Shown: piece by piece, positions 11,746 to 25,146 of the stretch
Layout of the letters: each line of letters starts with the position of its first letter
Numbering within the stretch: the stretch's first letter is position 1
From: Petunia secreta
Taxonomy: Eukaryota; Streptophyta; Magnoliopsida; Solanales; Solanaceae
Length of the DNA: 64,000 bases
NCBI GenBank assembly: GCA_029990175.1
Contig: JARKIP010000053.1
Span: 16,572,001 to 16,636,000 of the forward strand
Direction of reading: 5' to 3'
Program-made: the position numbers and the translations under genes
Notes under the pieces: model-generated
What the model saw: only the letters and a program-made list of their open reading frames with translations
The model's database searches: none
Told to the model about the DNA's origin: nothing

Positions 11746-13068
11746 AAGCTCAAAACCAGATTGCAATGCTCATATATTCAATGTAATACCAACAACAGGG
11801 CATAACAAATAATATACAATGTAAATTCAAAGCTAAGGCGTAATGAGTATGCCTATAGGCAGCTACACACGTAAGGAAACCGGTGGTAGAAAATCTACGA
11901 GGCCAGGTGCCTCCAAAGAAATGAATATAAACACTTACCTTGTTACAAAGTTAGTACAACCACTCAATAACTGATTTGTCCTTTGGATTCATTGCCAAAC
12001 GATCGCACTGTGTTCAATAAGCAGAAAAACATATCACATTAGGCTAAAGGCTTCATTCCCTACATATTGGGGCAATCCGGTTAGGAACCTGATACCCTAT
12101 TCGCATACGAAATACGCAGGCCAGACCTATGTACAGGGTTTAAGGTCACATAACCAAACCCCAAATAAATTACATTTATAAGTTGCCCATAACTCACTGA
12201 GTACGAATATATAATCAATTTCGTTATCGGGGTCCATTTGACCCTTTAAAATATTAATTGAACTTATTAAAACGATGTATAAAATTCCAAGTTTTACCGT
12301 TAAAACATATTCAAACACACGTAATAAATTCAAATAATATATTAGGATCATTACCTGAATGTTTCAGGGTGAAAATTCTACTTTTCTCCGGCCCCTTTTC
12401 TTATTTTCTGGCATTTTTTTCACTGCGTTATGTCATTTTCTCTGTTCGAATTGGTCAAGTTTCTCATTTTGATCTTGTTCTGTTTCTATATATATGTTAC
12501 TTCATCTTTAGCTGAGCTAAGGACCCACCGCCTTAGCTTTTTTCCATTTTTGTCTTTTTCTTTTTTTTTCTTTTAAAATTCGCTGTTACGGTAAAAATTG
12601 AAACGGTACCCTACGATATTCGAAATAATTCCAACCTTTGCATACAAGTTATACAAAATAAATGTAATATACTCGCGAAGGTGGATCTCAAATTAGATTC
12701 GCGAAACTCAAGATGCGAATTTAAATTAAAAAAAAGTCAAATTATTTAACTTTCGGCATTTTAGCGGAAACTAGCCGAACAACATCGAAATTCACTTTCG
12801 AAAGTTCACAAAAATCACAACTAATCATACGAACCTAATGGCACTTTCGGATTTCGAATCGGAGCTCGTTCGCCAAAGCCGAGTACGAAAATCCCTTTTT
12901 AATATTTATCGATAATAAAACCGAAACCTTCTTCCGATGCCTACAAAATGAGGTCTGATTTAGCTCAAATTTTACAAACAAGTCCTAATGGACATTACGA
13001 ATATTTTAAAATTATCGGCATGCCAATCGGAGTCTTAACTTCCGAAACGACTTACCGAGGTCGTTTCA

Positions 13069-13080
13069 TTCTCCTCCACT
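13069..13080 (-). other. Polypurine tract, internal region 1
   Basis: Minus strand AGTGGAGGAGAA directly abuts the TGAAACGACC start of LTR A. An inverted repeat with loop TCCT lies at 13087-13106. Confidence 0.7.
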
Positions 13081-13086
13081 TAAACT

Positions 13087-13106
13087 CTCGTTCGTCCTCG
13101 AACGAG
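13087..13106 (-). other. Hairpin upstream of polypurine tract
   Basis: CTCGTTCG-TCCT-CGAACGAG is a perfect 8-bp stem with a 4-base loop. On the element strand the centre reads CGAGGACG. The copy in internal region 2 (19131-19150) has decayed. Confidence 0.65.
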
Positions 13107-16100
13107 CCTAAATCTAAAGAAAAATTCGCAGAGATAGCAAAAGAACTTGAACGACCTTCATAAGCTACTCCACGGGTATTATTTCCTGATTACAGGATCA
13201 GAATTATAACACGCATATCAAACTTTTGGAATAAAATATATCAGGATAATATGATAATACCATTACACAGCTTATTCTGACTAAGCTGATTCTTCCTCGA
13301 TCACGAAAAGAGAGTTCTATATTTTCGAAGCAAAGATACACGAAACTTTGAATGGGTTTACATGATTCAACCGATAATCACCCCTTCGATATACCTTTTG
13401 ATATAGAACAGGTCGATGGAACTAAAAATTAGCTCACGCTTGATGCAATAGGGGAAGCTTTGGAAGTACCTTGTTACTACACTATAGAAGATTTGATGCA
13501 AGCTATATTATTTTTACGAATGCACTATACAACATCTCAATTGATTTAGTATTACCATTGAGTATATGGAGGAAGACTCCTCCACTTAAAGCACAAACTC
13601 ATGCAGCTATTTGAATAGGAATAACCATCCTCGTACAGTCTGCTGGACTATAGAAGATTTAGCTAAAAGCTGAACGTAGGCAGACCTAAGCTACCAACTA
13701 CACTTTTGAGTTGCCAAACAGTTGCAACTCTCGAGTTCACAACTCCATACCTTTGCCGTAAACACCACCGCCTGATGGATGGTACTTCTATATAAAAATT
13801 TCGGCAGAGTTTCCCTTGAAACTGGATGATCCGCAAAAACAGAACCAACACTATACTATACATGGGAATAGATACCCGAATGTCTGCAGATAGAATGTCT
13901 GCACAACACCACTATCCTGATTTTCAACCTAAACAATAATATGCTTACCCGGTTACCTTGACATGCACTCTGGCTCAACACAGGGAACATCACAATAGGT
14001 TACTGATCGCCTAAGCTCACCAGTGTCGAAAGAAGAAGAGATGGCAATAAACTGAGGATAGAAATGATTAGATCTTTATGAAGCTCATTGTCTTATTTAT
14101 TTGGCTACCAGAGCTAGACTACTTACGAGTCAAGGTAGCCCAAGAATCGCAATTGAAGAAACATACGAACAACACCCATGCCAATTTGACCTCCCAATAA
14201 GAAGGAAACTCTGACAATTTAGCAGAAACCATGTTATTACCGAGACAAGCTCATAGAATAACATGACTCTGCTAGCTCCTTGAACCATGAAGAGATACGT
14301 AGATTGGGTATTGCTTACTAATCACTTTACACCAGAAGAAACAATGATGCATTCTGATGGTGATGAACTAGAATCCCATCATCCAACCAACACGGAATTT
14401 CGAAAAAAAATAAGTAAACTCATTTGATATAATAATAGAAGGTGGCATAACAAGATGCCAAGTAGAAAAATACCGATACTCACTCACAAATCTCTCACAT
14501 TTAAACCAGATAAACTAGTAGGGTCATCATAAATGCCAGGAATAAATCATATCACGAGCTCACCCCTCTACCGCAACCGATTCTTAATAGAAACGAAATC
14601 CAAGGAAACCATCGAAACATGATAAAACACACCATTTCCAGATAGATTGAAAGAATCAAATCTCACTCACATTTAAGAGAAGAAGAAATACTCGAGTCTA
14701 CTACATCGGATGCCTCAGCATCCTGCCAGACTGGAAGTTCATAAAACTGCCTCTGCGGTTGAACTAAGCCGCTACATTGATAAATATCTTCTCAACCTTT
14801 ACTGGATCGTGGCATTTCCCTGGTTGATTGAGATCTAAATAAAATCCCCTGCGACTGTGCAGGTGCCTAACGAGAGAAAAGATGACTGCCTACTCGCCGG
14901 AGTAACGAAAAACTCTTTAAAGGATAGCCAGACTCATGACAATGATACCATATTTTCACTGAAAAATGGAAGCTGGAAAGATTGTTGATAGCTGTAAAGA
15001 GAAAACTGAATCTGATCTTGATGAGCTACTGGCGCACTCTAAGAATCAAGTGACATAAGCTGAAATAACCTGGAAGGTGACCTCCCAAAATAATAAGAAC
15101 TTTTACTTCCAAATAGGTACCATGGTTACCCACCAGGGCCGTGGGATCTCTTACTTTCTTGCTCTAACTCTTCCCACTCTAACTTATGGTATGCCTCGAA
15201 CCTTCGGGCAATATTAACAACAACATCAAATGAAGTCCAAACCTCAATTTTTAAAGCCATCAGGGATCTCAAGGAAGGAGAAAGGTCATCAATATATCTT
15301 TGAATCTCTCGAAGGCTCATGGACTAGTTCTAATGCATATTCAGCCATTCTGTAGAATTCAATCTCATATTCTGAAACACCAACAAGCTAACCGACATGC
15401 TACCCTGTCCAATTCACTCAAACTGACAACACTTTTCATCTCGCTCGCTACTCGAAAGGAATTTTTCTGCGAATCTAAAAGAAAAACCAAACCAAGTCAG
15501 CTAATAAGAGAGCGGCCCACCAATTCAAGGCTGGACCCCTAGAACTGGAAAGAAGAATAATCAACACCATACCGCTCGATATAATCAAGAGCCTGAAGGA
15601 TATGCTGACATCATTTTATTTTAAAAAGAATCACGAGGTTTATCTGATGCATTGCTTAAGAATATCGGAAGGTTCAACCGCGTAAAATAATGCAATTTCT
15701 TCGGACACTCGGACCGAACTGATACCTCGGCTGGCTAACCAGCCAGAACAATTAGAGGTACAACACATACTACCTCCGACATATAATTTACTGCAGCAAT
15801 ATTAAGAACCAGAAAAGGAGCTCCCTGAGATCGAACGTCTGCACATGCGGCAACCTGATAGACTGCCCAGCGAATAATAGGTTCTTACGGTATCTGCGTC
15901 GCCAAGATTCTCGTCAAAGCATCGTAGAGAGCCAAGGGAACCACAAGGTCCTACTCCCTTGCCTATCACAAGCTCGTACAGCTGGGACCTCCGTGACTAG
16001 ATCGTCAGCACGATCAATAACTCTCGGGGATTCGTCAGTGCTAGCCCCAGGCTAGGATGCTTCTTCCTGAACTCCTTCCGTTTGCTGATTTATTGTACGA

Positions 16101-16288
16101 GGGTTCACAATTACCACGAACGAATTAACGAAAATACTTTTGCATCCTAGACCGACGCACGATTAGAAATGAAGGAAGTGAAACTTTCTAAATGCCGTCA
16201 TAGCCTCTCGTAGATAAGTACGAACGTCTACGTACCCATCACCGAGACTCTACTAGACACTGTCTTAGTCTGGATAGACTCTAAACCT

Positions 16289-16301
16289 GGCTCTGATACC
16301 A
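16289..16301 (-). other. Primer binding site, internal region 1
   Basis: GGCTCTGATACCA on the plus strand, i.e. TGGTATCAGAGCC on the element strand, complementary to the 3' end of plant initiator tRNA-Met, two bases from LTR B. Confidence 0.8.
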
Positions 16302-16963
16302 ACTGACACGACCCGGAATCCGGTTAGGCCGTGCAGGCACCCGACATCGTCCCCTAGACCCGTCGGGCGAACACTTACCAATTAAATCAGGAAAATAAAT
16401 ATAACAATTTACAAAGAAGAACAAGACTTAAAATAAAAACATAGACATACTGATACCTCTAAGCTGTACAAAAGTAATCACAGCTGACTACCCAACATGC
16501 TTGGTTTAGGGCTATCCAGACCAAACATCTAAGAGTACAAAAGAAGACAGATACCTTCTGAAGGGAGCAAAATGCAACTGAAATTATGAACAATAAACTG
16601 GTGGAAATCCGGAATAAAAGCTGGCACACCCTGACAGCTGAAGTCGTCTTCGCTCCTTCACAACGTGACAAACTAAATCCTGGAGCGAACCTGCCGAAAC
16701 AAAATAGATAGACAAGAAACAAACAACAAATAAGGGTGAGTCAAAAGGACTCAATAAGTGGGGCAGACTAGCCGCTTCAAAGAATAGGATAGCTAGCCAG
16801 GGAGGAGAAACGGATAAATAAAATTCCTCTTATTTAAATTATAAAAAGACAGAGCCAGATAATAACTAGAAACACGTATGGAATGACAAACTTATCAACA
16901 ACCAGGAACGTAAGATAACCAAAACATATAGGTATCCCGAACACATCAAAAATCAGAAATACA

Positions 16964-17205
16964 TCCTGTTGCGACATGCAACCCGATCCATATATTCATC
17001 CTGTTGCGGCGTGCAACCCGATCCATATATTCATCCTGTTGCGGCGTGCAACCCGATCCATATTTTCATCCTGTTGCGGCGTGCAATCCGATCCATATAT
17101 TTATACCGTTGCGGCGTGCAACCCGATCCATATATTTATACTGTTGTGGCGTGCAACCCGATCCATATATTTATAACGTTCCGGCGTGCAACCCGATCCC
17201 CGCAA
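16964..17205. repeat. 35-bp minisatellite in LTR B
   Basis: Seven units starting at 16964, 16999, 17034, 17069, 17104, 17139 and 17174, homologous to those in LTR A. Confidence 0.8.
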
Positions 17206-17374
17206 CCCAGAATACGAGCCTGAAATATATAGGCAAACTGAGATATGTCCACAACATGGTGTGCATACCGCATACATAAAAGACAACACAATACACACAA
17301 TAGTCAGTATGCGGTGCTATGAAATGGATGAATGCGGTATGATCCAATGCAGTCACATATGCCTGATACCTATC

Positions 17375-17735
17375 TCCGGCGCGGGACTCTCATCGTCTAC
17401 CAGGAGATATATGCAATAATGACCCTTCACCGGCTCAGGACTCTCATCGATTACCGGGAAGTATATGTAATGATGACCCTTCACCGGTGCGGGACTCTCA
17501 TCACCAATTGGGAAGTATATGCAATAATGACCATTCGCCGGTGCGGGACTCTCATCGCCAACCGGGAAGTCTATGCAATAATGACCCTTCGCCGGTGCGG
17601 GACTCTCATTGCCAACCGGAAAGTATATGCAATAATGACCCTTCCCCGGTGCAGGACTCTCATCGCCAACCGGGAAGTATATGCAATAATGACCATTCGC
17701 CGGTGCGGGACTCTCATCGCCAACCGGGAAGTATT
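17375..17735. repeat. 54-bp minisatellite in LTR B
   Basis: Seven units of the GTGCGGGACTCTCATCGCCA repeat; one fewer than LTR A. Confidence 0.8.
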
Positions 17736-19112
17736 TGCAATGCTCAAAACCAGATTGCAATGCTCATATGTTCAATGCAATACAAACAACAGGACATAAC
17801 ATATAATATACAATGTAAATTCAAAGCGAAGGCGTAATGAGTACGCCTATCGACAGCTACACACGTAAGGAAGCACGTGGTAGAAAATTCACGAGGTCAG
17901 GTGCCTCCAAAGAAATGGATATAAACACTTACCTTGTTACAAAGTTAGTACAGCCACTCAATAACTGCTTTGTACTTTGGATTCATTGCCAAACGATCCC
18001 ACTGTATTCAATAAGCAGAAAAACATATCACATTAGGCTAAAGGCTTCATTCCCTACATCTTGGGGCAATCTGGTTAGGAACCCGATACCCTATTCGCAT
18101 ACGCAATACGCAGGCCAGGCCTATGTACAGGGTTTAAGGTCACATAACCAAACCCCAAATAAATTACATTTATAAGTTGCCCATAACTCACTAAGTACGA
18201 ATATATAATCAATTTCGTTATCGGGGTCCATTTGACCCTTTAGACTATTAATTGAACTTATGAAAATGATGTATAATATTCCAAGTTTTACCGTTAAAAC
18301 ATATTCAAACACACGTAATAAACTCAAATAATATATTAGGATCATTACCTGAATGTTTCAGGGTGAAAGTTCTACTTTTCTCCTGCCCCTTTTCTTATTT
18401 TCTGGCGTTTTTTTTCACTGCGTTATGTCATTTTCTCTGTTCGAATTGGTCAAGTTTCTCATTTTGATCTTGTTCTGTTTCTATATATATGTTACTTTAT
18501 CCTTAGCTGAGCTAAAGATCCACCGCCTTAGCTTCTTTCCATTTTTGTCTTTTTCTCTCTTTTTTTCTTTTAAAATTCGCTGTTACGGTAAAAATTGAAA
18601 CGGTACCCTACGATATTTGAAATAATTCCAACCTTTCCATACAAGTTATAAAAAATATATGTAACATACACGCGAAGGCGGATCTCAAATTGGACTCGCG
18701 AAACTCAAGATGCGAATTTAAATAACAAAAAAGTCAAATTATTTAACTTTCGGCATTTTAGCGGAAACTAGCCGAACAACATCGAAATTCACTTTCGAAA
18801 GTTCACAAAAATCACAAATAATCATACGAACCTAACGCGCGCTTTCGGATTTTGAATCGGAGCTCGTTCGCCGAAGCCGAGCACGAAATTCCCTTTTTAA
18901 TATTTATCGATAATATAATCGAAACCTTCTTCCGATGCCTTCCAAATGAGGCCTGATTTTGCTCAAATTTTACAGACAGGTCCTAATGGACATTACAAAT
19001 ATTTTAAAATTATCGGCATGCCAATCGGTGTCTTAACTTCTGAAACGACTTACCGAGGTCGTTTCATTAATCGGAGTCTTAACTTCCGAAACGACTTACC
19101 GAGGTCGTTTCA

Positions 19113-22100
19113 TTCTCCTCCACTTAAACTCTTGTTCGTCCTTGAATGAGCCTAAATCAAAAGGAAAATTCGCAGAGTTAGCAAAAGAACTTGCACGAAC
19201 TTCATAAGCTACTCCACGGGTATTATTTCCTGATTACAGGATCAGAATTATAACACACATATCGAACTTTTGGAATAAATTATATCTGGATAATATGAAA
19301 ATACCATTACCCAGCTTATTCTAACAAAGCTGATTCTTCCTCGATCACGAAAAGAGAGTTATATATTTTCGAAGCAAAGATACACGAAACTTTGAATGGG
19401 TTTACATGATTCAGCCGATAATCACCCCTTCGATATACCTTTTGATATAGAACAGGTCGATGGAACTAAAAATTAGCTCACGCTTGATGCAATAGGGGAA
19501 GATTTGGAAGTACCTTGTTACTACACTACAGAAGATTTGAAGCAAGCTATATTATTTTTACGAATGCACTATACAACATCTCAATTGATTTAATATTACC
19601 ATTCAGTATTTGGAGGAACACTCCTCCACTTAAAGCACAAACTCATGCAGCTATTTGAATAGGAATAACCATCATCGCACAGTCTGCTGGACTATAGAAG
19701 ATTTAGCTAAAAGCTGAACGTAGGCAGACCTAAGCTACCAACTACCCTTTTGAGTTTCCAAACAGCTGCAACTCTCGAGTTCACAACTCCATACCTTTGC
19801 CGTAAACACCACCGCCTGATGGATGGTACTTCTATATAAAAATTTCGGCAGAGTTTCCCCTAAAACTGGATGATCCGCAAAAACAAAACCAGCATTATAC
19901 TATACATGGGAATAGATACCCGGGTAAACTGATAACATAAACATGTTAAGCAGATAACAAGATGAGACAACTGAATGACATAAGAAATCCGCAGATTGAA
20001 TGTCTGCACAGCACCACTGTCCTGATTTTCAACCTAAACAATAATATGCTTACCCGGTTACCTTTACATGCACTCTGGCTCAATACAGGGAACATCACAA
20101 TAGGTTACTGATCGCCTAAGCTCACCAGTGTCGAAAGAAGAAGAGATGGCAATAAACTGAGGATAGAAATGATTAGATCTTTATGAAGCTCATTGTCTTA
20201 TTTATTTGGCTACCAGAGCTAGACTACTTACGAGTCAAGGTAGCCCAAGAATCGCAATTGAAGAAACATACGAACAACACCCATGCCAATTTGACCTCCT
20301 AATAAGAAGGAAACTCTGACAATTTACCAGAAACCCTATTATTACCGAGACAAGCTCATAGAATAACATGACTCTGCTAGCTCCTTGAACCATGAAGAGA
20401 TACGTAGATCGGGTATTGCTTACTAATCACTTTACACCAGAAGAAACAATGATGCATTCTGATGGTGATGAACTAGAATCCCATCATCCAACCAACACGG
20501 AATTTCGAAAAAAAAGAGGTAAACTCATTTGATATAATAATAGAAGGTGGCATAACAAGATGCCAAGCAGAAAAATACCGATACTCACTCACAAATCTCT
20601 CACATTTAAACCAGATAAACTAGTAAGGTCATCATAAATGCCAAGAATAAATCATATCACGAGCTCACCCCTCTACCGCAACCGATTCTTAATAGAAACG
20701 ACATCCAAGGAAACCATCGAAACATGATAAAACACACCATTTCCAGATCGATCGAAAGAATCAAATCTGACTCACATTTAAGAGAAGAAGAAATACTCGG
20801 GTCTACTACATCGGATGCCTCAGCATCCTGCCAGACTGGCAGTTCATAAAACTTCCTCTGCGGCTGAACTAAGCCGCTACACTGATAATTATCTTCTGAA
20901 GAATAACTGCCACCACGCTCCCAACCTTTACTGGATCGTGGCATTTCCCTGGTTGATTGAGATCTAAATAAAATCCCCTGCGACTGTGCAGGTGCCTAAC
21001 GAGAGAAAGGATGACTGCCTACTCGCCGGAGTAACGGAAAACTCTTTAAAGGATAGCCAGACTCATGACAATGATACCACATTTTCGCTGAAAAATGAAA
21101 GCTGGAAAGATTGTTGATAGCTGTAAAGAGAATACTGAATCTGATCTTGATGAGCTACTGGCTCACTCTAAGAATCAAGTGACACAAGCTGAAATAACCT
21201 GGAAGGTGACCTCCCAAAATAATCAGAACTTTTACTTCCAAATAGGTACCATGGTTACCCACCAGGGCCGTGGGATCTCTTACTTTCCCACTCTAACTCT
21301 TCCCGCTCTAACTTATGGTATGCCTCGAACTTTTGGGCAATATTAAAAACAACATCAAATGAAGTCCCAACCTCAATTTTTCGAGCCATCAGGGATCTCA
21401 AGGAAGGAGAAAGGTCATCAATATATCTCTGAATCTCTCAAAGGCTCATGGACTAGTTCTAATGCATATTCAGTCATTCTATAGAATTCAATCTCATATT
21501 CTGAAACACCAACAGGCTAACCGACATGCTACCCTGTCCAATTCACTCAAACTGACAATACTTTTCATCTCGCTCGCTACTCGAAAGGAAATTTTCCGCG
21601 AATCTAAAAGAAAAACCGAACCAAGTCAGCTAATAAGAGAGCGGCCCACCAATTCAAGGCTGGACCCCTGAAACTGGAAAGAAGAATAATCAACACCATA
21701 CCGCTCGATATAATCAAGAGCCTCAAGGATATGTTGACATCATTTTATTTTAAAAAGAATCACGAGGTTTATCTGATGCATTCCTTAAGAATATCGGAAG
21801 GTTCAACCGCGTAAAATAATGCAACTTCTTCAGACACTCGGACCGAACTGATACCTCGGCTGGCTAACCAGCCAGAACAATTAGAGGTACAACACATACT
21901 ACCACCGGAATATAATTTACTGCAGCAATATTAAGAACCAGAAAAGGAGCTCCCTAAGATCGAACGTCTGCACATGCGGCAACCTGATAGGCTGCCCAGC
22001 GAATAATAGGTTCTTACGGTATCTGCGTCGCCAAGATTCTCCTAAAAGCATCGTAGAGAGCCAAGGGAACCACAAGGTCCTACTCCCTTGCCTATCGCAA

Positions 22101-22432
22101 GCTCGTACAGCTGGGACCTCCGTGACTAGATCGTCAGCACGATCAATAACTCTCGGGGCTTTGTCAGTGCTAGCCCCAGGCTAGGCTGCTTCTTCCTGAA
22201 CTCCTTCCGTTTGCTAATTTATCGTACGAGGGTTCACAATTACCACGAATGAATTAACGAAAATACTTTTGCATCCTAGACCGGCGCACGATCAGAAATG
22301 AAGGAAGTGAAACTTACTAAATGCCGTCATAGCCTCTCGTAGATAAGTACGGACGTCTACGTACCCATCACCGAGACTCTACTAGACACTGTCTTAGTCT
22401 GGATAGATTCTAAACCTGGCTCTGATACCAAC
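19113..22432 (-). pseudogene. Internal region 2 of the minus-strand tandem (gag remnant, no pol)
   Basis: Colinear with internal region 1 with a few percent substitutions and indels. It is about 85 bp longer, mostly because it keeps about 70 bases near 19921-19990 that copy 1 lost. The minus strand shows a gag tail fragment at about 21250-21440 and a Ser/Gln-rich stretch at 20657-20944 containing SGLVQPQRKFYELPVWQDAE, with no clear domain. No pol motifs. Divergence between the two internal regions is much higher than in the plus-strand tandem, so this array is older. Confidence 0.55.
22418..22430 (-). other. Primer binding site, internal region 2
   Basis: GGCTCTGATACCA on the plus strand, two bases from LTR C. 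Same tRNA-Met-type site as in internal region 1. Confidence 0.8.
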
Positions 22433-25060
22433 TGACACGACCCGGAATCCGGTTAGGCCGTGCGGGTACCCGACATCCTCCCCTAGACCCATCAGGCGAA
22501 CACTTACCAATTAAATCAAGAAAATAAATATAACAATTTACAAATAAGGACAAGACTTAAAATAAAAACACAGACATACTGATACCTCTAAGCTGTACAA
22601 AAGAAATTACAGCTGACTACCCAACATGCTAGGTTTAGGGCTATCCAGACCAGACATCTAAGAGTACAAAAGAAGACAGATACCTCTTGAAGGGAGCAAA
22701 ATACAACTGAAAAAATGAACAATAAACTGGTGGCAATCCGGAATAAAAGCTGTCTCACCCTGACAGCTGAAGTCGTCTTCGCTCATTCACAACGTGGCAA
22801 ACTAAATCCTGGAGCAAAAACGAAATAGATAGACAAGAAATAAACAACAAAAAAGGGTGAGTCAATAGGACTCAAGAAGTAGGGCAGACTAGCCACCTCA
22901 AAGAATAGGATAGCTAGCCAGGGAGGACAAACAGATAAATAAAATTCCTCTTATTTAAATTATAAAAAGACAGAGCCAGATAATAACTAGAAACACGTAT
23001 GGAATGACAAACTTATCAACAACCAGGAACGTAAGATAACCAAAACATATAGGTATCCCGAACACATCAACAATCAGAAATACATCCTGTTGCGGCGTGC
23101 AACCCGATCTATATATTCATCCTGTTGCGGCGTGCAACCCGAACCATATATTCATCCTGTTGCGGCGTGCAACCTGATCCATATATTTATACCGTTGCGG
23201 CTTGCAACCCGATCCATATATTTATACCGCTGCGGAGTGCAACCCGATCCATATATTTATGCCGCTGCGGCGTGTAACCTGATCTATATATTTATACCGT
23301 TGCGGCGTGCAACCCGATCCCCGCAACCCAGAATACGAGCCAGAAATATATAGGTAAACTGAGATATGTCCACAACATGGTGTACATACCGCATACATAA
23401 AACAAAACACAATACACACAATAGTCAGTATGCGGTGCAATGAGATGGGAAGAATGCGGTATGATGCAATGCAGTCACATATGCCTGATACCTATCTCCA
23501 GCGCGGGACTCTTATCGTCTACCAGGTGATATATGCAATAATGACCCTTCACCGGCTCGAGACTCTCATCGATTACCAGGAAGTATATGCAATGATGACC
23601 CTTCACCGGTGCGGGACTCTCATCCCCAACCGGGAAGTATATGCAATAATGACCCTTCACCGGTGCGGGACTCTCATCGCCAACCGGAAAGTATACGCAA
23701 TAATGACCCTTCGCCGGTACGGGACTCTCATTGCCAACCGGGAAGTATATGCTCATATGTTCATGCAATACAAAAAACAGGGCGTAACATATAATATACA
23801 ATGTAAATTAAAAGGTAAGGCGTAATGAGTACGCCTATCGGCAGCTACACACGTAAGGAAACACGTGGTAGAAAATTCACGAGGCCAGGTGCCTCCAAAG
23901 AAATGGATATAAACACTTACCTTGTTAAAAAGTTAGTACAACCACTCAATAACTGCTTTTTCCTTTGGATTCATTGCCAAACGATCCCACTGTGTTCAAT
24001 AAGCAGAAAAACATATCACATTAGGCTAAAGGCTTCATTCCCTACATCTTGGGGCAATCCGGTTAGGAACCTGATACCCTATTCGCATACGCAATATGCA
24101 GGCCAGGCCTATGTACAGGGTTTAAGGTCACATAACCAAACCCCAAATAAATTACATTTATAAGTTGCCCATACCTCACTGAGTACGAATATATAATCAA
24201 TTTCGTTATCGGGGTCCATTTGACCCTTTAAACTATTAATTGAACTTATTAAAATGATGTATAATATTCCAAGTTTTACCGTTAAAACATATTCAAACAC
24301 GCGTAATAAACTCAAATAATATATTAGGATCATTACCTGAATGTTTCAGGGTGAAAATTCTACTTTTCTCGGCCCATTTTCTTATTTTCTGGCATTTTTT
24401 TTCACTGCGTTATGTCATTTTCTCTGTTCGAATTGGTCAAGTTTCTCATTTTGATCTTGTTCTGTTTCTATATATATGTTACTTCGTCGTCCTTAGCTGA
24501 GCTAAGGACCCACCACCTTAGCTTCTTTCCATTTTTTGTCTTTTTCTCTCTCTTTTTTTTTTCTTTTAAAATTCGCTGTTACGGTAAAAATTGAAACGGT
24601 ACCCTACGATATTCAAAATAATTTCAACCTTTGCATACAAGTTATACAAAATATATGTAACATACTCGCGAAGGCGGATCTCAAATTGGACTCCTGAAAA
24701 CTCAAGATGCGAATTTAAATAAAAAAAGTCAAATTATTTAACTTTCGGCATTTTAGCGGAAACTAGCCGAACAACATCGAAATTCACTTTCGAAAGTTCA
24801 AAAAAATCAAAAATAATCATACGAACCTAACGGCGCTTTCGGATTTCGGATCGGAGCTCGTTCGCCAAAGCCGAGCTCGAAAATCCCTTTTATATATTTA
24901 TCTATAATAAAATCGAAACCTTCTTCCGATGCCTACCAAATGAGGTCTGATTTAGCTCAAATTTTACAGACAGGTCCTAATTGACATTACGAATATTTTA
25001 AAATTATCGACACGCCAATCGGAGTCTTAACTTCCGAAATGACTTACCGAGGTCGTTTCA
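22433..25060 (-). repeat. LTR C of the minus-strand tandem (2,628 bp)
   Basis: Starts TGACACGACCCGGAATCC and ends GGTCGTTTCA. It is shorter than A and B chiefly because it has seven 35-bp units (23085-23325) and only five 54-bp units (about 23497-23755). It is followed by the right half of the solo LTR. Confidence 0.8.
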
Positions 25061-25124
25061 CGGGGACGGGACTGTTCAAGTGTAGTATCATGTTCAAATC
25101 GATCCCGAGGCCTCAATACGTGTA

Positions 25125-25146
25125 TATATATATATATATATATATT
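25125..25146. repeat. (TA)n microsatellite
   Basis: Uninterrupted TA dinucleotide run in the right half of the solo LTR. Confidence 0.85.

Larger units (their letters stand above)
10221..13068 (-). repeat. LTR A of the minus-strand tandem (2,848 bp)
   Basis: Plus-strand ends TGACATGATCCGG and GGTCGTTTCA. Contains two internal minisatellites: eight ~35-bp units (10882 to about 11150) and eight ~54-bp units (11330-11745). It borders an internal region only on its right. Confidence 0.8.
13069..16303 (-). pseudogene. Internal region 1 of the minus-strand tandem (gag remnant, no pol)
   Basis: On the minus strand a degenerate Gypsy gag fragment is visible at 15126-15320 (IQRYIDDLSPSLRSLMALK then VVNIARRFEAYHKLE), resembling the C-terminal part of the chromovirus Gag capsid region just before the zinc knuckle. 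No CCHC knuckle, DSG protease, FIDD RT motif or integrase core is found. Near 13791-13931 lies a segment nearly identical to part of the LTR of the element at 30108-39246. The remainder is stop-rich. Such short, gag-only internals depend on proteins of other elements. Confidence 0.55.
16304..19112 (-). repeat. LTR B (middle LTR) of the minus-strand tandem
   Basis: Shared by the two internal regions. It ends with a ~46-bp local duplication of its own terminal sequence (about 19023-19066 and 19067-19112, both ending GAGGTCGTTTCA). Minisatellites: seven 35-bp units and seven 54-bp units. Confidence 0.8.
10221..25060 (-). mobile_element. Tandem Gypsy element: three LTRs and two internal regions
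   Basis: Three LTR copies start at 10221, 16304 and 22433 (spacings 6,083 and 6,129) and end at 13068, 19112 and 25060. Internal regions of about 3.2-3.3 kb lie between them. Both internal regions carry a tRNA-Met-type primer site next to the LTR on their right and a polypurine tract next to the LTR on their left, so the element runs on the minus strand. Flanks CGATG (10216-10220) and CGGGG (25061-25065) agree at three of five bases, so the target duplication is decayed or uncertain. The internal regions keep only scraps of gag; pol is not recognisable, so the element is non-autonomous. Confidence 0.75.

Noticed and set aside
10886..11812. Many overlapping frames of 70-175 codons on both strands (also 16969-17837 and 23090-23825)
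   Set aside because: They read through the 35-bp and 54-bp minisatellites. Because 54 is a multiple of 3, all frames stay open and encode an 18-residue repeat. No start context or known domain.
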